A stretch of DNA of 64,000 bases from Bacillus sp. BA3 (GCA_002835675.1 PIZR01000002.1:62001-126000), one strand, 5' to 3'. Shown: positions 8,937 to 17,699, counted from the first letter of the stretch. Program-made: numbers and translations. The notes: generated from the sequence alone by a model not told the origin.

Positions 8937-9227
8937 TCAGTATTCTTCAAAATGAAATGGGGTTTGTAACACTAACCTGAGAAAGTTTTGGAACTCAGGT
9001 ATATCTTCTTGTTCAATGCCCAGGGTCGGAGCCCAGTACTGATCTAAATTAATATCATTGGCACAAAGCAGGATCATTCTTCCGCTTTGCATGGAAGTCA
9101 CCATTGCTTTACCGAAAAACTGGCCCGAATATACAATGGTCACATCATATCTATAATCTTGTGACAATAAGCAGTAATGATGAATAGCCTGGTTTTCTTT
9201 ATTTTCGGAAAGAATATCAAAATTCAA
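8937..9227 (-). CDS. Conserved small hypothetical protein (possibly DUF3055-like)
   Basis: A 96-residue soluble protein starting MNFDILSENKENQAIHHYC and containing YDVTIVYSGQFFGKAMVTS. I cannot place it firmly; it recalls the small Bacillales DUF3055/SAV0927-type proteins from memory only. It starts with TTG behind GGAGG and lies 34 bp downstream of the glutamate dehydrogenase gene and 17 bp upstream of the lipoyl-like gene, so the three are probably co-transcribed. No membrane segment or signal peptide is seen. Confidence 0.55.
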   Translation of the reverse strand: MNFDILSENKENQAIHHYCLLSQDYRYDVTIVYSGQFFGKAMVTSMQSGRMILLCANDINLDQYWAPTLGIEQEDIPEFQNFLRLVLQTPFHFEEY

Positions 9228-9261
9228 CGGATTGCCTCCTTTCTTGTAAGCCCTAATTCGT

Positions 9262-10539
9262 TCAGAACCTGATCCAACCCCGAAGCTGGGATGCTTCAGC
9301 TATTTTGCGGATCCCTTCAATATAAGCCGCAACTTTCATGTTCACGGAATATTTTTGTGAAGTATGGTAGACATTCAAAAAGCTGGCCGTTATCTTTTCC
9401 TTCAATCGTTCATCCACAAGCTCTTCCGTCCAGTAATAGCCTTGGTTGTTCTGGCACCATTCAAAATACGAGACTATCACCCCTCCTGAATTCGCCAAAA
9501 TATCCGGAACTAGCACTATACCTTTATCATCAAGAATCTTGATTGCTTCCTTTGTGGTCGGACCATTTGCTGCTTCAATCAGGATTTCACATTTTAATCG
9601 TATTGCATTATCTTTATTCACCACCCCGCTGATGGCTGCAGGAATCAGCACATCACACTCTTTTTCCAATAATTCTTGATTGGATAACGAATCTTTGTAT
9701 AAGTTCGAAACGACCCCAAACGAGTCCCTGTTCTCCAAAAGGTAAGGAATGTCCAGGCCAGTCGGATCATATAAACCTCCAAGCTCATCCGCTATTCCGA
9801 CAACCTTAGCCCCCATTTCATGTAAATACATGGCCAAATGACTGCCAACATTACCGAATCCCTGAATGATTACCCGCATGCCTTCAATAGGAATCCCCTT
9901 TAAATCACATATCATTTGAAGTGTGTATAATACTCCTTTGGAAGTGGCCTTTTCCCTGCCCTTCGATCCCCCTAACCTCAGAGGCTTTCCTGTAATGAAG
10001 CCGGGTGAATCAAATTCCCTGATGTGATCGTATTCATCCAGCATCCAGGCCATGATTTGTGAATTCGTATACATATCAGGTGCCGGGATATCTTTTGTAG
10101 GTCCCACTATTTGACTTACTGCCCTGACATACCCTCTGCTTAATCTTTCAAGCTCAGATGAACTCATCTGTCTGGGATCACACACAATGCCGCCTTTCGC
10201 ACCTCCATATGGAAGATCTGTTATTCCGCATTTCAAGCTCATCCACCCGGCCAATGCCTTAACTTCTTCGGGAGTGACATCCGGGTGAAACCGAATCCCC
10301 CCTTTAGTTGGACCGGCTGCATCATTATGTTGAGCCCGATATCCTTGAAACATCCTTGTCTCCCCATTATCCATTTGAATAGGAATACAGACTTCCAGAA
10401 AACGCATTGGCGCTTTTAGAAAATCAAAAACCTGATCTGGATAGTTCAAAACATGAATCGCTTCTTTTAAGATATCCTGGAATTCTTGCAGTGGATTATC
10501 CAATTGACGTTTTTCAATTACCTTAATTTTCTCTGTCAT
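9262..10539 (-). CDS. NAD-type glutamate dehydrogenase, RocG/GudB-like
   Basis: Catabolic Glu/Leu/Phe/Val dehydrogenase family enzyme interconverting glutamate with 2-oxoglutarate and ammonium in the cytosol. The 425 residues match the usual RocG length. The N-terminal domain shows GPTKGGIRFHP, LPYGGAKGGI (catalytic Lys) and KDIPAPDMYT (catalytic Asp). The Rossmann motif GFGNVGSH and the C-terminal NSGGVIVSYFEW follow. A sigma-54 promoter with a plausible upstream activator site precedes it, as known for rocG in Bacillus subtilis. It heads a likely three-gene operon with two small proteins and would finish arginine breakdown to 2-oxoglutarate. Confidence 0.9.
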   Translation of the reverse strand: MTEKIKVIEKRQLDNPLQEFQDILKEAIHVLNYPDQVFDFLKAPMRFLEVCIPIQMDNGETRMFQGYRAQHNDAAGPTKGGIRFHPDVTPEEVKALAGWMSLKCGITDLPYGGAKGGIVCDPRQMSSSELERLSRGYVRAVSQIVGPTKDIPAPDMYTNSQIMAWMLDEYDHIREFDSPGFITGKPLRLGGSKGREKATSKGVLYTLQMICDLKGIPIEGMRVIIQGFGNVGSHLAMYLHEMGAKVVGIADELGGLYDPTGLDIPYLLENRDSFGVVSNLYKDSLSNQELLEKECDVLIPAAISGVVNKDNAIRLKCEILIEAANGPTTKEAIKILDDKGIVLVPDILANSGGVIVSYFEWCQNNQGYYWTEELVDERLKEKITASFLNVYHTSQKYSVNMKVAAYIEGIRKIAEASQLRGWIRF

Positions 10540-10573
10540 CTTAGCACCTCACTTATATTCTTATAACTTATTA

Positions 10574-10590
10574 AGCAACTTTCATGCCAG
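10574..10590 (-). promoter_or_regulatory. Sigma-54 (-24/-12) promoter of the glutamate dehydrogenase operon
   Basis: Minus strand CTGGCAT-GAAAG-TTGCT: TGGCAT (10584-10589), 5-bp spacer, TTGCT (10574-10578), 35 bp upstream of the start codon. It matches TGGCAC-N5-TTGCW at all but one position. Confidence 0.8.
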
Positions 10591-10680
10591 CTTTGAGGAT
10601 ATTATGTGGATAGCAATATACCGCCATTTCCCAATCATCAGCATCATCATGCAATCATCAGGAAATATGTATTAATTCAT

Positions 10681-10699
10681 AAGCAATTCAGATTTGCAT
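10681..10699. promoter_or_regulatory. Possible enhancer (UAS) for the sigma-54 activator
   Basis: Imperfect inverted repeat AAGCAATT-CAG-ATTTGCAT (6 of 8 positions pair), about 95-120 bp upstream of the -24/-12 promoter. TGCAAA-type half-sites at this distance suit a RocR-like activator. The assignment is by position and resemblance only. Confidence 0.4.
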
Positions 10700-10757
10700 A
10701 TATAAACAGTAATGATTAAATACATAAAGAAAGCATCCTTTTTAGGTTGCGTCAGAT

Positions 10758-10793
10758 TGTAGACAAACTCGATTTTCATCGAGTTTGTCTACA
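10758..10793. repeat. Perfect 16-bp inverted repeat with 4-nt loop
   Basis: TGTAGACAAACTCGAT, loop TTTC, then its exact reverse complement. No U-tract follows on either strand, so it is not a normal intrinsic terminator. TTGTAGACAAACT recurs at 31454-31466. The rest of 10800-11150 shows no gene that I can support, only low-complexity AT-rich sequence and a GC-richer patch around 11000-11050. Confidence 0.6.
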
Positions 10794-11152
10794 GTCATTT
10801 AAGGGGTTGTACAATTTGAAAGTTGCCTCCAGGCACTCGCTCCTATCAAATTTGTATTAAAATTTAGTTAGAACTCTTTTTTTACAAACTGGATATCGAA
10901 GCGATTTTTACCACATTCTTAAAACTAAACCATTGGTTATCCTTTATTTATTTTTACTGTTTTATATGATGAAAACTCGCTGGATTGAAGAAATTTGCGC
11001 CACTCCTGCCGAATAGTGGCTAGCCGAGACCCGGGAGACGCTTACTTTAGCTGCCATGAATTTAAAGAAGATTCCCAACTGACAGGCAAGGGACGAAAAT
11101 GGTTGCGGTCATCTGTTCTCTATACCTGCTTCAAATCCAATTAAAAAATCAA

Positions 11153-11190
11153 AAAGGTTTCGGAATGAAACCATTCCGAAACCTTTTTTT
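11153..11190 (-). terminator. Strong bidirectional terminator
   Basis: 15-bp stem AAAGGTTTCGGAATG / CATTCCGAAACCTTT with 4-nt loop and T-rich flanks on both strands. It lies downstream of the permease gene ending at 11238. A smaller GCATCC/GGATGC hairpin follows at 11200-11216. Confidence 0.85.
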
Positions 11191-11237
11191 CTATAAACTG
11201 AAGCATCCTTATCGGATGCGTTTTTCCTTGGAAAATC

Positions 11238-12584
11238 TTATAGCTGAATTTCTTCAACTTGGTATTGGGGCGGAGCTTTCCGGAATGCCTTTGTGATATA
11301 TAATAGATAACAAAAACCGATAATGAACCAACTTGTCCCCATTATTAGGGAACTTGTCTCAAGGTTGATCCAAAGAATGCCAATTGCTATAGCACCAATT
11401 AAAGGCATGATTAAGTATTGAATACACCCCTTTATCGTTCGATGCTTCTTTTCCCGAATGATAAAATGGCTGATCACTGACAGATTTACAAAGGTAAATG
11501 CCATTAAAGCACCAAAGTTGATCAGTGACGTTGCTGTCACTAGATCAAAGAATAAAGCCGACATTGAAATGACTCCAACTATGAGTACATTAATGGCTGG
11601 TGTCTTCCACTTAGGATGAATAAATCCAAACCATTTTTCCGGAAACACTTTATCACGGCCCATAACATACAAAAGACGGGAAACGCTGGCATGTGATGCT
11701 AGTCCCGAGGCTAGCGTATTGACGAAAGTCGTACAAAGAAAAATGGATTGAAATAGCTTCCCGCCTACATAAAGGGCGATTTCCGGTAATGCAGCATCCG
11801 GTTCCTTAAAACGGGATATATCCGGAAAAAAGAGCTGAATAAAGAAAGATGCGGTAATGAAGATGATTCCACCCCAAAGTGCAGTTAAAAATATCGCTTT
11901 TGGAATCGTTTTTTTCGGATCCGGCGTTTCCTCAGATAGTGTCGTTACCGCATCGAATCCCAAAAAGGAAAAACAAAGGATCGTGGCCCCGGTTATTATT
12001 GCCGAGAAGTCCATCCCTTCATTTACGAAAGGCATTAATGTAAACACTTCTCCTGTACCTTCCCCATCATTCAAACCTTTGACAACAAGAATGATGAACA
12101 CTGCCATGATGGCAATCTGAATTAAAACAAAAAGCGCATTAAAGTTAGCAAGTACATTGACGCTCCTGAGATTGAGAATGGTGACGATTGCTACGAACAA
12201 TAATACCCAAATCCATGTAGGAACTCCTGGAAATAATGCTGTAAGATAAATTTTGGTTAACAATGCATTTACCATAGGTAAAAACAAATAGTCTAACAAC
12301 GAAGACCATCCTACCAAGAATCCTAAATGCGGGTTTATTGCCTTTTGTGTATAAGTGTAGGCAGAACCTGCAGCAGGAAAAACCTTTACAAGTTTTCCAT
12401 AGCTGGCAGCTGTAAAAAGCATCCCCACCAATGCAACGATATAGGCAGTCGGCACATGGCCGCCCGTAATCCCAGATACAATGCCGAATGTATCAAATAC
12501 GACCATGGGGGTCATATATGCTAACCCCATCATAACGATTTGCCATAACTTCAGTGATCTTTTCAATGTAACCTCATTTTCCAC
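11238..12584 (-). CDS. APC family permease, PuuP (putrescine importer)-like
   Basis: Membrane transporter of 448 residues with about 12 hydrophobic helices. The N-terminal [24 protein letters not shown] and the block [15 protein letters not shown] resemble polyamine/putrescine importers of the PuuP group more than the RocE-like permeases elsewhere in the window. GTG start behind AAGGAGG. It is divergent from the agmatinase gene at 12988, and both have near-consensus sigma-54 promoters, so uptake of agmatine or another polyamine is a fair inference. Other amines or amino acids remain possible. Confidence 0.8.
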   Translation of the reverse strand: MENEVTLKRSLKLWQIVMMGLAYMTPMVVFDTFGIVSGITGGHVPTAYIVALVGMLFTAASYGKLVKVFPAAGSAYTYTQKAINPHLGFLVGWSSLLDYLFLPMVNALLTKIYLTALFPGVPTWIWVLLFVAIVTILNLRSVNVLANFNALFVLIQIAIMAVFIILVVKGLNDGEGTGEVFTLMPFVNEGMDFSAIITGATILCFSFLGFDAVTTLSEETPDPKKTIPKAIFLTALWGGIIFITASFFIQLFFPDISRFKEPDAALPEIALYVGGKLFQSIFLCTTFVNTLASGLASHASVSRLLYVMGRDKVFPEKWFGFIHPKWKTPAINVLIVGVISMSALFFDLVTATSLINFGALMAFTFVNLSVISHFIIREKKHRTIKGCIQYLIMPLIGAIAIGILWINLETSSLIMGTSWFIIGFCYLLYITKAFRKAPPQYQVEEIQL

Positions 12585-12690
12585 CTATCATTCCTCCTTG
12601 AAACCGCTTTCAAACTAGTGGGTTCATTTTCTTAACTAGATAAATCTCCATGCCTCCCTCTTTTTTAAAAGTTTTACCTATATACCTAAA

Positions 12691-12707
12691 TGCAATTTCT
12701 GTGCCAC
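12691..12707 (-). promoter_or_regulatory. Sigma-54 promoter of the PuuP-like permease
   Basis: Minus strand GTGGCAC-AGAAA-TTGCA: TGGCAC (12701-12706), 5-bp spacer, TTGCA (12691-12695). It matches the -24/-12 consensus at every position and lies about 110 bp before the GTG start. Confidence 0.85.
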
Positions 12708-12749
12708 ATGATTTCTGTTTACTTCGACAAACGAAAAACGCCTAAAATG

Positions 12750-12872
12750 CTACTTAATTCCTGTATTTTTAATCGAAAAAGATTGATTCATAGAAATGAA
12801 GTCTTTCAGCATCTCTTCCATCGGCGATTCAATCTCCCATAAATTATTCGCCTTTGCATATTCCAAGCACAT
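12750..12872 (-). other. Possible 40-residue ORF or gene relic between divergent promoters
   Basis: A minus-strand frame begins MCLEYAKANNLWEIESPMEE and ends FSIKNTGIK. Its composition is protein-like (amphipathic, charged), and AGG precedes the ATG by 4 bp. It is too short for family assignment and could be the 3' remnant of a lost gene, since no promoter is evident. It occupies the region where enhancer sites for the flanking sigma-54 promoters would be expected. Confidence 0.3.
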
Positions 12873-12912
12873 GTTACCTGGTTAGAAACCGCAAGAAATC
12901 ACTGCCTGTGAC

Positions 12913-12930
12913 TTGGCATGGTAATTGCAT
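12913..12930 (+). promoter_or_regulatory. Sigma-54 promoter of the agmatinase gene
   Basis: TTGGCAT-GGTAA-TTGCAT: TGGCAT (12914-12919), 5-bp spacer, TTGCA (12925-12929), 58 bp before the start codon. It pairs with the opposing sigma-54 promoter at 12691-12707. Confidence 0.85.
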
Positions 12931-12987
12931 AAATACCTATATGAGTTTTAAAACTATTAAGTTATAAGAAAATGGAGGAATAGAAAA

Positions 12988-13956
12988 ATGAAATATCCTT
13001 TATCACCTGATGTTCAACCAGAGTTTTGTACCACAGGGTCATTTATGCGCTTACCTTCTACAAGAGAAAATGCCAAATTGGCAGTGGTAGGTATGCCTTT
13101 TGATACAGCTGCTTCATTCAGGGTAGGAGCCCGTTTTGCTCCACAGGCAGTCCGCCAAGCATCCATGACGTTGTTTCCTTATCATCCCATTCACAAGGTA
13201 TTTCCGTTTGACGAATGTAATGCAATTGATATTGGGGATGTTTCGGTGATTCCCCATAATATACATCGAAGCTATGAGTTAATTGAAAAGGCCATGTCAG
13301 ACTTGATGAAAAACGGGATCATTCCAATAGGAATCGGAGGAGATCATTCAGTAACATTGGCTAATCTAAGAGCAGCCGCAAAAATACACGGTCCTGTTGC
13401 ACTTCTTCATTTTGATTCACATACAGATACCTGGGATACTTATTATGAAGAAAAATACTGGCATGGTTCGCCGTTTATCCGTGCATATGAGGAAGGTTTG
13501 CTCCAAACGGATAAAGTTTTCCAGATTGGCATCAGAGGTACGCTCAATCATCCAGGAGATTTAGATTCCAGTACAGATCTAGGCTACAATGTGATAACAA
13601 CGCCCGAGTTGAAGAAGAGAGGAATCGAAGATGTCGTGAAGGAAGTCAAGAAAACCATTGGGGATACACCATGTTTCTTGACCTTTGATATTGATTTTGT
13701 TGATCCATCCTGCGCTCCTGGAACTGGCACATTGGAGGTCGGCGGTTTAAATAGCTTTGAAACCCTAGAGATGATACGCTCTCTGCAAGGGTTCAACTTT
13801 ATTGGGTTCGACCTGGTGGAAGTCCTCCCGCCGTATGATCCAACACAAATTACTTCACTATTGGCAGCCACCATCATTCATGACTTTGCCAGTTTAGTAG
13901 CCTTACAACTAAAAGAAGAACAAAATAAGGAGAATTCAACCGAAAAAAGCTTATAG
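12988..13956 (+). CDS. Agmatinase family ureohydrolase
   Basis: Mn-dependent hydrolase expected to split agmatine into putrescine and urea. The 322 residues carry the ureohydrolase metal motifs IGGDHSV, LLHFDSHTDTWD and LTFDIDFVDPSCAPGTGTLEVGG. The tryptophan after the HxDxHxD motif and the DPSCAPGTGT block favour agmatinase over arginase, although guanidinobutyrase and similar guanidino hydrolases share them. GGAGG precedes the ATG. It is controlled by its own sigma-54 promoter and divergent from a polyamine-type permease, which supports an agmatine or guanidino-acid utilisation pair. Confidence 0.88.
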   Translation: MKYPLSPDVQPEFCTTGSFMRLPSTRENAKLAVVGMPFDTAASFRVGARFAPQAVRQASMTLFPYHPIHKVFPFDECNAIDIGDVSVIPHNIHRSYELIEKAMSDLMKNGIIPIGIGGDHSVTLANLRAAAKIHGPVALLHFDSHTDTWDTYYEEKYWHGSPFIRAYEEGLLQTDKVFQIGIRGTLNHPGDLDSSTDLGYNVITTPELKKRGIEDVVKEVKKTIGDTPCFLTFDIDFVDPSCAPGTGTLEVGGLNSFETLEMIRSLQGFNFIGFDLVEVLPPYDPTQITSLLAATIIHDFASLVALQLKEEQNKENSTEKSL

Positions 13957-14010
13957 GAGCAAACACCACTATTAACGTAGGGACAAATCAGGTACAAACT
14001 GTAATCGTTC

Positions 14011-14049
14011 AAAAGGCATCTGCTTTTAGTGAAAGCAGATGCCTTTTTT
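14011..14049 (+). terminator. Terminator of the agmatinase gene
   Basis: 16-bp stem AAAAGGCATCTGCTTT / AAAGCAGATGCCTTTT followed by T residues, 55 bp after the stop codon. Confidence 0.85.
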
Positions 14050-14142
14050 CTATGTAATCTTTTATCTTGTCCTGCTATTTCCACTATAAATCATTTCATA
14101 TAGTCTGATGAACAAGTTCAAGCTACTATCGGTGTAGGAAAA

Positions 14143-14179
14143 TAAAAAAACACATCCCATCTGAAAGAATGGAATGTGT
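14143..14179 (-). terminator. Terminator of the first M14 peptidase gene
   Basis: Minus-strand hairpin ACACATTCCAT... with one mismatch in 11 pairs, followed by T7, just below the gene end at 14187. Confidence 0.75.
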
Positions 14180-14186
14180 CTTCATT

Positions 14187-15251
14187 TTATTCGTCCGATT
14201 CTAACCCGGGACGATTGGATTGTGTTGGCAGGGTGTCCCAAAAGCTTGCATCAACCGTTTCAATTGAATCATCGGCAATAGCTCTGACAGCTGCATCCAA
14301 AGTGGTTACCGTTTGCTTTATTAGATAGCCATTACTTTTTTGTCCAAGCGCTACTGACTCGACATTGTGGTCCGACATACCTCGCATCTCAAAAAGAAGT
14401 GTAGCAATATCATAGCGAACGGCTGCACCATTACGGCCTATATTTTCTCCAGAACCGCCATCATACCTACCAATATGCCCCCAACCAGTTGGTTCAATGG
14501 AGTTATATACAACAGCACCCAGTTTTTTTGAGGCTTCTAACACTTCAGGCTTTACGTTTGCGTTTGTAGGATAAAGAATTGAACCTGAAACAAGTTCACC
14601 GTCCGTTTCGCTTAGCGTCCCTTGATGATGTAAATCTATCATGTAGTCTATATCGTATTTCGCAAATACATTTTCGTGTAAAGCCTTTACCTCTACTTGC
14701 ATGTTATCAGTTTTTTTATCATGCTCACGGTTCAAGTCGATCCCATTTGCATTTGCCCGTGTTAGATGCCGATCACCTTTTGCTAAATAGTCATCAAGAG
14801 GGAAATTAACATCTCCCATGGCCCCATCTGCGTTTAACATGGGAATGATCAGTATATTAACATTTTCCAAAATACCTTTAGTCTTGTTCGTGCCTAGATG
14901 TTTAATGAATTCGAGTGCACCCTCAGTAGTCAGTTGTTCATTTCCATGCTGTTGAGTCAAAAATAGTATAGTAGGATTCTTAGGATTTGAGATGTACTTC
15001 GCTAGGTAAATATCCCTCCCTTTTACCGTTTCCCCGATTACTTCCAGTGCCAGCCTTTCTTGTTTTGCATCCTGCGTTTTAAGATAGCTTACAAGGCTTT
15101 CATATGTATGAAGATTTGAAGTTGTAACTTGTCCATTTCCAGCACTGGGGCCATTTCCAACCGCTCCGACTGGTAGCGCAACAGCTGTTACTGCGCTTAA
15201 GGTCATTAAACTAGATAATGAAACTGATAGAACCTTCTTTTTAAAATTCAA
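14187..15251 (-). CDS. Secreted M14 family zinc carboxypeptidase (1)
   Basis: Exported metallopeptidase of 354 residues. It has a Sec signal peptide at about residues 1-30 (MNFKKKVLSV, hydrophobic core, ALPVGA cleavage region). Zinc ligands are read as His102 and Glu105 in QHGNEQ and His208/His209 in DLHHQ. DLNREHDKKTDN provides the substrate-carboxylate arginine, and Glu288 in LLFEMRG is the likely catalytic acid. TTG start behind AAGGAGG. It would trim peptides or cell-wall stems outside the cell. A second, only distantly similar M14 gene lies just upstream in the same direction with its own terminator. Confidence 0.85.
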   Translation of the reverse strand: MNFKKKVLSVSLSSLMTLSAVTAVALPVGAVGNGPSAGNGQVTTSNLHTYESLVSYLKTQDAKQERLALEVIGETVKGRDIYLAKYISNPKNPTILFLTQQHGNEQLTTEGALEFIKHLGTNKTKGILENVNILIIPMLNADGAMGDVNFPLDDYLAKGDRHLTRANANGIDLNREHDKKTDNMQVEVKALHENVFAKYDIDYMIDLHHQGTLSETDGELVSGSILYPTNANVKPEVLEASKKLGAVVYNSIEPTGWGHIGRYDGGSGENIGRNGAAVRYDIATLLFEMRGMSDHNVESVALGQKSNGYLIKQTVTTLDAAVRAIADDSIETVDASFWDTLPTQSNRPGLESDE

Positions 15252-15425
15252 TAAAAACCCTCCTTATCAAATATAATAATCAGAAAAATAACTATTAATA
15301 ATATTCTGACATTTTTACTACTTTATGTTAATAGTGAAAAATAACTATGTTTCCAAATAGTTTTCTTCTACACAATATAACTTGAAGGAATTACTTCTGC
15401 AAAGGCATTCAAATGTTCCCGATGA

Positions 15426-15454
15426 AGAAAAACCAGGCGGACACCCGTCTGGTT
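15426..15454 (-). terminator. Terminator of the second M14 peptidase gene
   Basis: Minus-strand stem AACCAGACGG / CCGCCTGGTT (one mismatch) followed by a T-rich stretch, 44 bp below the stop at 15498. Confidence 0.75.
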
Positions 15455-15497
15455 ACTTCAATCTAGGCTGGAAGTTGATACACTCACCAAATATTTA

Positions 15498-16691
15498 TTA
15501 TTGCCTGCCCTCTGTCAATGGAATTGACTCGTATTGTTCCGGATTGATTTTATATACAGATCCATCAGTAACTCCATCAATAATTCCATATAACCCTCTT
15601 TCAACTGCTTTAATGAGCATGCCTTTTTTCTTTTGGCCAAAGGACTGTGTTTGGCCTCTAACTTCAAAGAGCACTGTCCCACTTCCATTTAAAGCAAAAG
15701 CTCCTAAAGCCGTTCCAGGAAGGTTTTGGTTTTGCGGATATAAGGATATATTTCCATATGGAGAATTACCTTGTTCTTTCATAGCATTATATACCGCTAC
15801 ATTCAATTGTCTGGAAAAATCATAATTATAGTTTTTTGCATATTTGGCATAATCTTGTCCTGAAGGCGAGCTTGGATCTGGAACAAATTGAGCGGAAATC
15901 GAGTATGTGACTAAATCATCCGTTCCATCAACTTCATAATAGGGAGCTTGGTGATGCAAGTCCACAAAAATCTCCACCTTTCCGTATTGCTTCAGTAGAG
16001 ACTTGTAAACATCACGTGTTGTTTGTGATTCAGGTGTTATGAACCAGCCAGGGGTGGATGATTTTCCAGGGAAGTCTTTAGCTTGGGGAATATAATTCAA
16101 ATCAGGATTAAAGTCACGATTGACATCGAAACCAGGTTTGGACTCATAATCAAATGATTCATTTTTGTATGTATAATAGTTCCAAGATGGATTCGCTCCT
16201 GCTAACTGTGGAAACTGTTCCACGACCTCTGCCCAGTTCATGTCATTTCCCCGACGGTTCAATTCAGCAGCATCCGGATTCATTTTAGGCAAAGCGACCA
16301 GGGTAATTTCTTTACGAATTTTCTCTGCTTCAGGAGAGTTGGTCCCCAAAAACTTCAAGATATTCAAGATGGCATCCGTACCGGTTTTCTCATTTCCATG
16401 AATCTCACTTTGAATTAAAACGACTTTGTCGCCAGTTCCCACGGTTGCTTTATAGATTTCTCTATTTCTATTGGAATATCCAGCTACATCCACTTTTACT
16501 TTACCTTGGCTATCACTCGCAATTTGTTCTAGCTTTTTTCCTAGTTCAGCATGATCTGTAAAACCTGAAACCGAATAAGTTTGTTGAATGGGTGTTCCCG
16601 GGGCTGTTTCATTAGCTGCAAATGTTGGTGCCGCAATACTCGCCGATAAAATGGCAACTCCCAGAGTTGAAATAACTTTCCTGTTTTTCAT
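15498..16691 (-). CDS. Secreted M14 family zinc carboxypeptidase (2)
   Basis: Exported 397-residue metallopeptidase. The signal peptide ends near ASIAAPTFAA (residue 26). Metal and catalytic residues are His98/Glu101 in IHGNEKTG, His246/His247 in DLHHQ, FDVNRDFNPDLN for substrate binding and Glu343 in LFEVRG. Compared with the neighbour at 14187-15251 it has a longer central insert (about residues 150-235), so the pair probably differ in specificity. The separate terminators suggest independent transcription. Its physiological substrate is unknown; nutrient peptide hydrolysis fits the amino-acid-rich context. Confidence 0.85.
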   Translation of the reverse strand: MKNRKVISTLGVAILSASIAAPTFAANETAPGTPIQQTYSVSGFTDHAELGKKLEQIASDSQGKVKVDVAGYSNRNREIYKATVGTGDKVVLIQSEIHGNEKTGTDAILNILKFLGTNSPEAEKIRKEITLVALPKMNPDAAELNRRGNDMNWAEVVEQFPQLAGANPSWNYYTYKNESFDYESKPGFDVNRDFNPDLNYIPQAKDFPGKSSTPGWFITPESQTTRDVYKSLLKQYGKVEIFVDLHHQAPYYEVDGTDDLVTYSISAQFVPDPSSPSGQDYAKYAKNYNYDFSRQLNVAVYNAMKEQGNSPYGNISLYPQNQNLPGTALGAFALNGSGTVLFEVRGQTQSFGQKKKGMLIKAVERGLYGIIDGVTDGSVYKINPEQYESIPLTEGRQ

Positions 16692-16887
16692 ATTACAACA
16701 ATCACTCTCCCTTAAATTATTTTTCTATCTCATTATACAAAATGGGAAAGTAGAAATTTGTTGGAATTTGATGTCGTATTATGGCTATTTTATGATTTGG
16801 GCATCTGCTTTAAGTTCACGCAAAAAAAAAACGTGACATTTTTATCGAGGATTGTTGTTCGCGGTCTGTCGAATTGATGATTTGTAC

Positions 16888-16909
16888 TATAACATCACAT
16901 TACGTTATA
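16888..16909. promoter_or_regulatory. Candidate FrlR operator upstream of frlR
   Basis: Near-palindrome TATAACAT-N6-ACGTTATA (one mismatch), about 30 bp before the frlR start. The TATAACAT half-site recurs upstream of frlB and frlO, suggesting autoregulation. Confidence 0.6.
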
Positions 16910-16940
16910 ATTAAAGGAAAAATACGAGAAAGGGGAAAAT

Positions 16941-17699
16941 ATGAAACTCAACACTAATAGTTCTACGCCATTATACATGCAATTAAAGCAATCTATCATC
17001 GAAGATATAAACAAAGGGATTTACTCTTCTGGCGAAAGATTGCCAACCGAAACAGATTTATGCGACATATATGGAGTAAGTCGCATTACTGTAAGAAAAG
17101 CGGTTTTGGATCTGGTGGAAGAGGGGCTGCTAATACGCCAACAGGGAAAGGGAACGTTTGTCCAATACCCTAAAGTAAAAAGAGAATTATTTGCTGTAAA
17201 TGGGCATGCTGAATATATGTCAGAATTAGGGAAGATACCTCAAACTAAAATCCTTTCATTTGGGATACTGCCTGCACCGGCTAATATTTCCAAATCCTTG
17301 GAGATTACTCCTGAAAGTGATGTTCTTGAATTACAACGGATCTTATACTATGATAATCAACCTCTCACCTTAGAAATTTCACATTATTCCTTAAAGATCC
17401 TGCCAAATTTAAATCAACATGTCCATAACTCTGTTTCCATGTATGATATCATAAAGCATAAATATAATATAACTCCTGTTCATAACACGAAACTTTTAAA
17501 TATGGTATTGGCAAATGCAGATGAAGCAAAATATTTAGAATGCGAAGTGGGAGATCCCCTTTTCAAAGTGGAGAAAGTGGCATATGACGGTAAGAAGCAG
17601 CCTATCCATTCATCCTTCCTATATTATCCTGCTAATCGCGTGACCTTTACGATTGATAGTTCAATATCGCAAGAAAAAGGTAACGAATCCCCCTCCTAA
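16941..17699 (+). CDS. frlR: GntR/HutC family repressor FrlR
   Basis: Transcription regulator of 252 residues. The N-terminal GntR winged helix covers residues 1-75 (LPTETDLCDIYGVSRITVRK) and a C-terminal UTRA ligand-binding domain follows. In Bacillus subtilis FrlR represses the frlBONMD operon and probably responds to a phosphorylated fructosamine. Here the gene is convergent with frlD at the far end of a complete frl set, the same arrangement as in B. subtilis. AAAGGGG precedes the ATG. Three related AT-rich palindromes at 16888, 21731 and 22816 are likely targets. Confidence 0.88.
   Translation: MKLNTNSSTPLYMQLKQSIIEDINKGIYSSGERLPTETDLCDIYGVSRITVRKAVLDLVEEGLLIRQQGKGTFVQYPKVKRELFAVNGHAEYMSELGKIPQTKILSFGILPAPANISKSLEITPESDVLELQRILYYDNQPLTLEISHYSLKILPNLNQHVHNSVSMYDIIKHKYNITPVHNTKLLNMVLANADEAKYLECEVGDPLFKVEKVAYDGKKQPIHSSFLYYPANRVTFTIDSSISQEKGNESPS

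Noticed and set aside
10941-11150. Insertion-sequence remnant or RNA gene in the GC-richer patch
   Set aside because: No transposase frame, no terminal inverted repeats and no stable long stem could be read.
15382-15825. 147-codon plus-strand ORF
   Set aside because: Antisense to the second M14 peptidase gene and its terminator; no ribosome site and no family resemblance.
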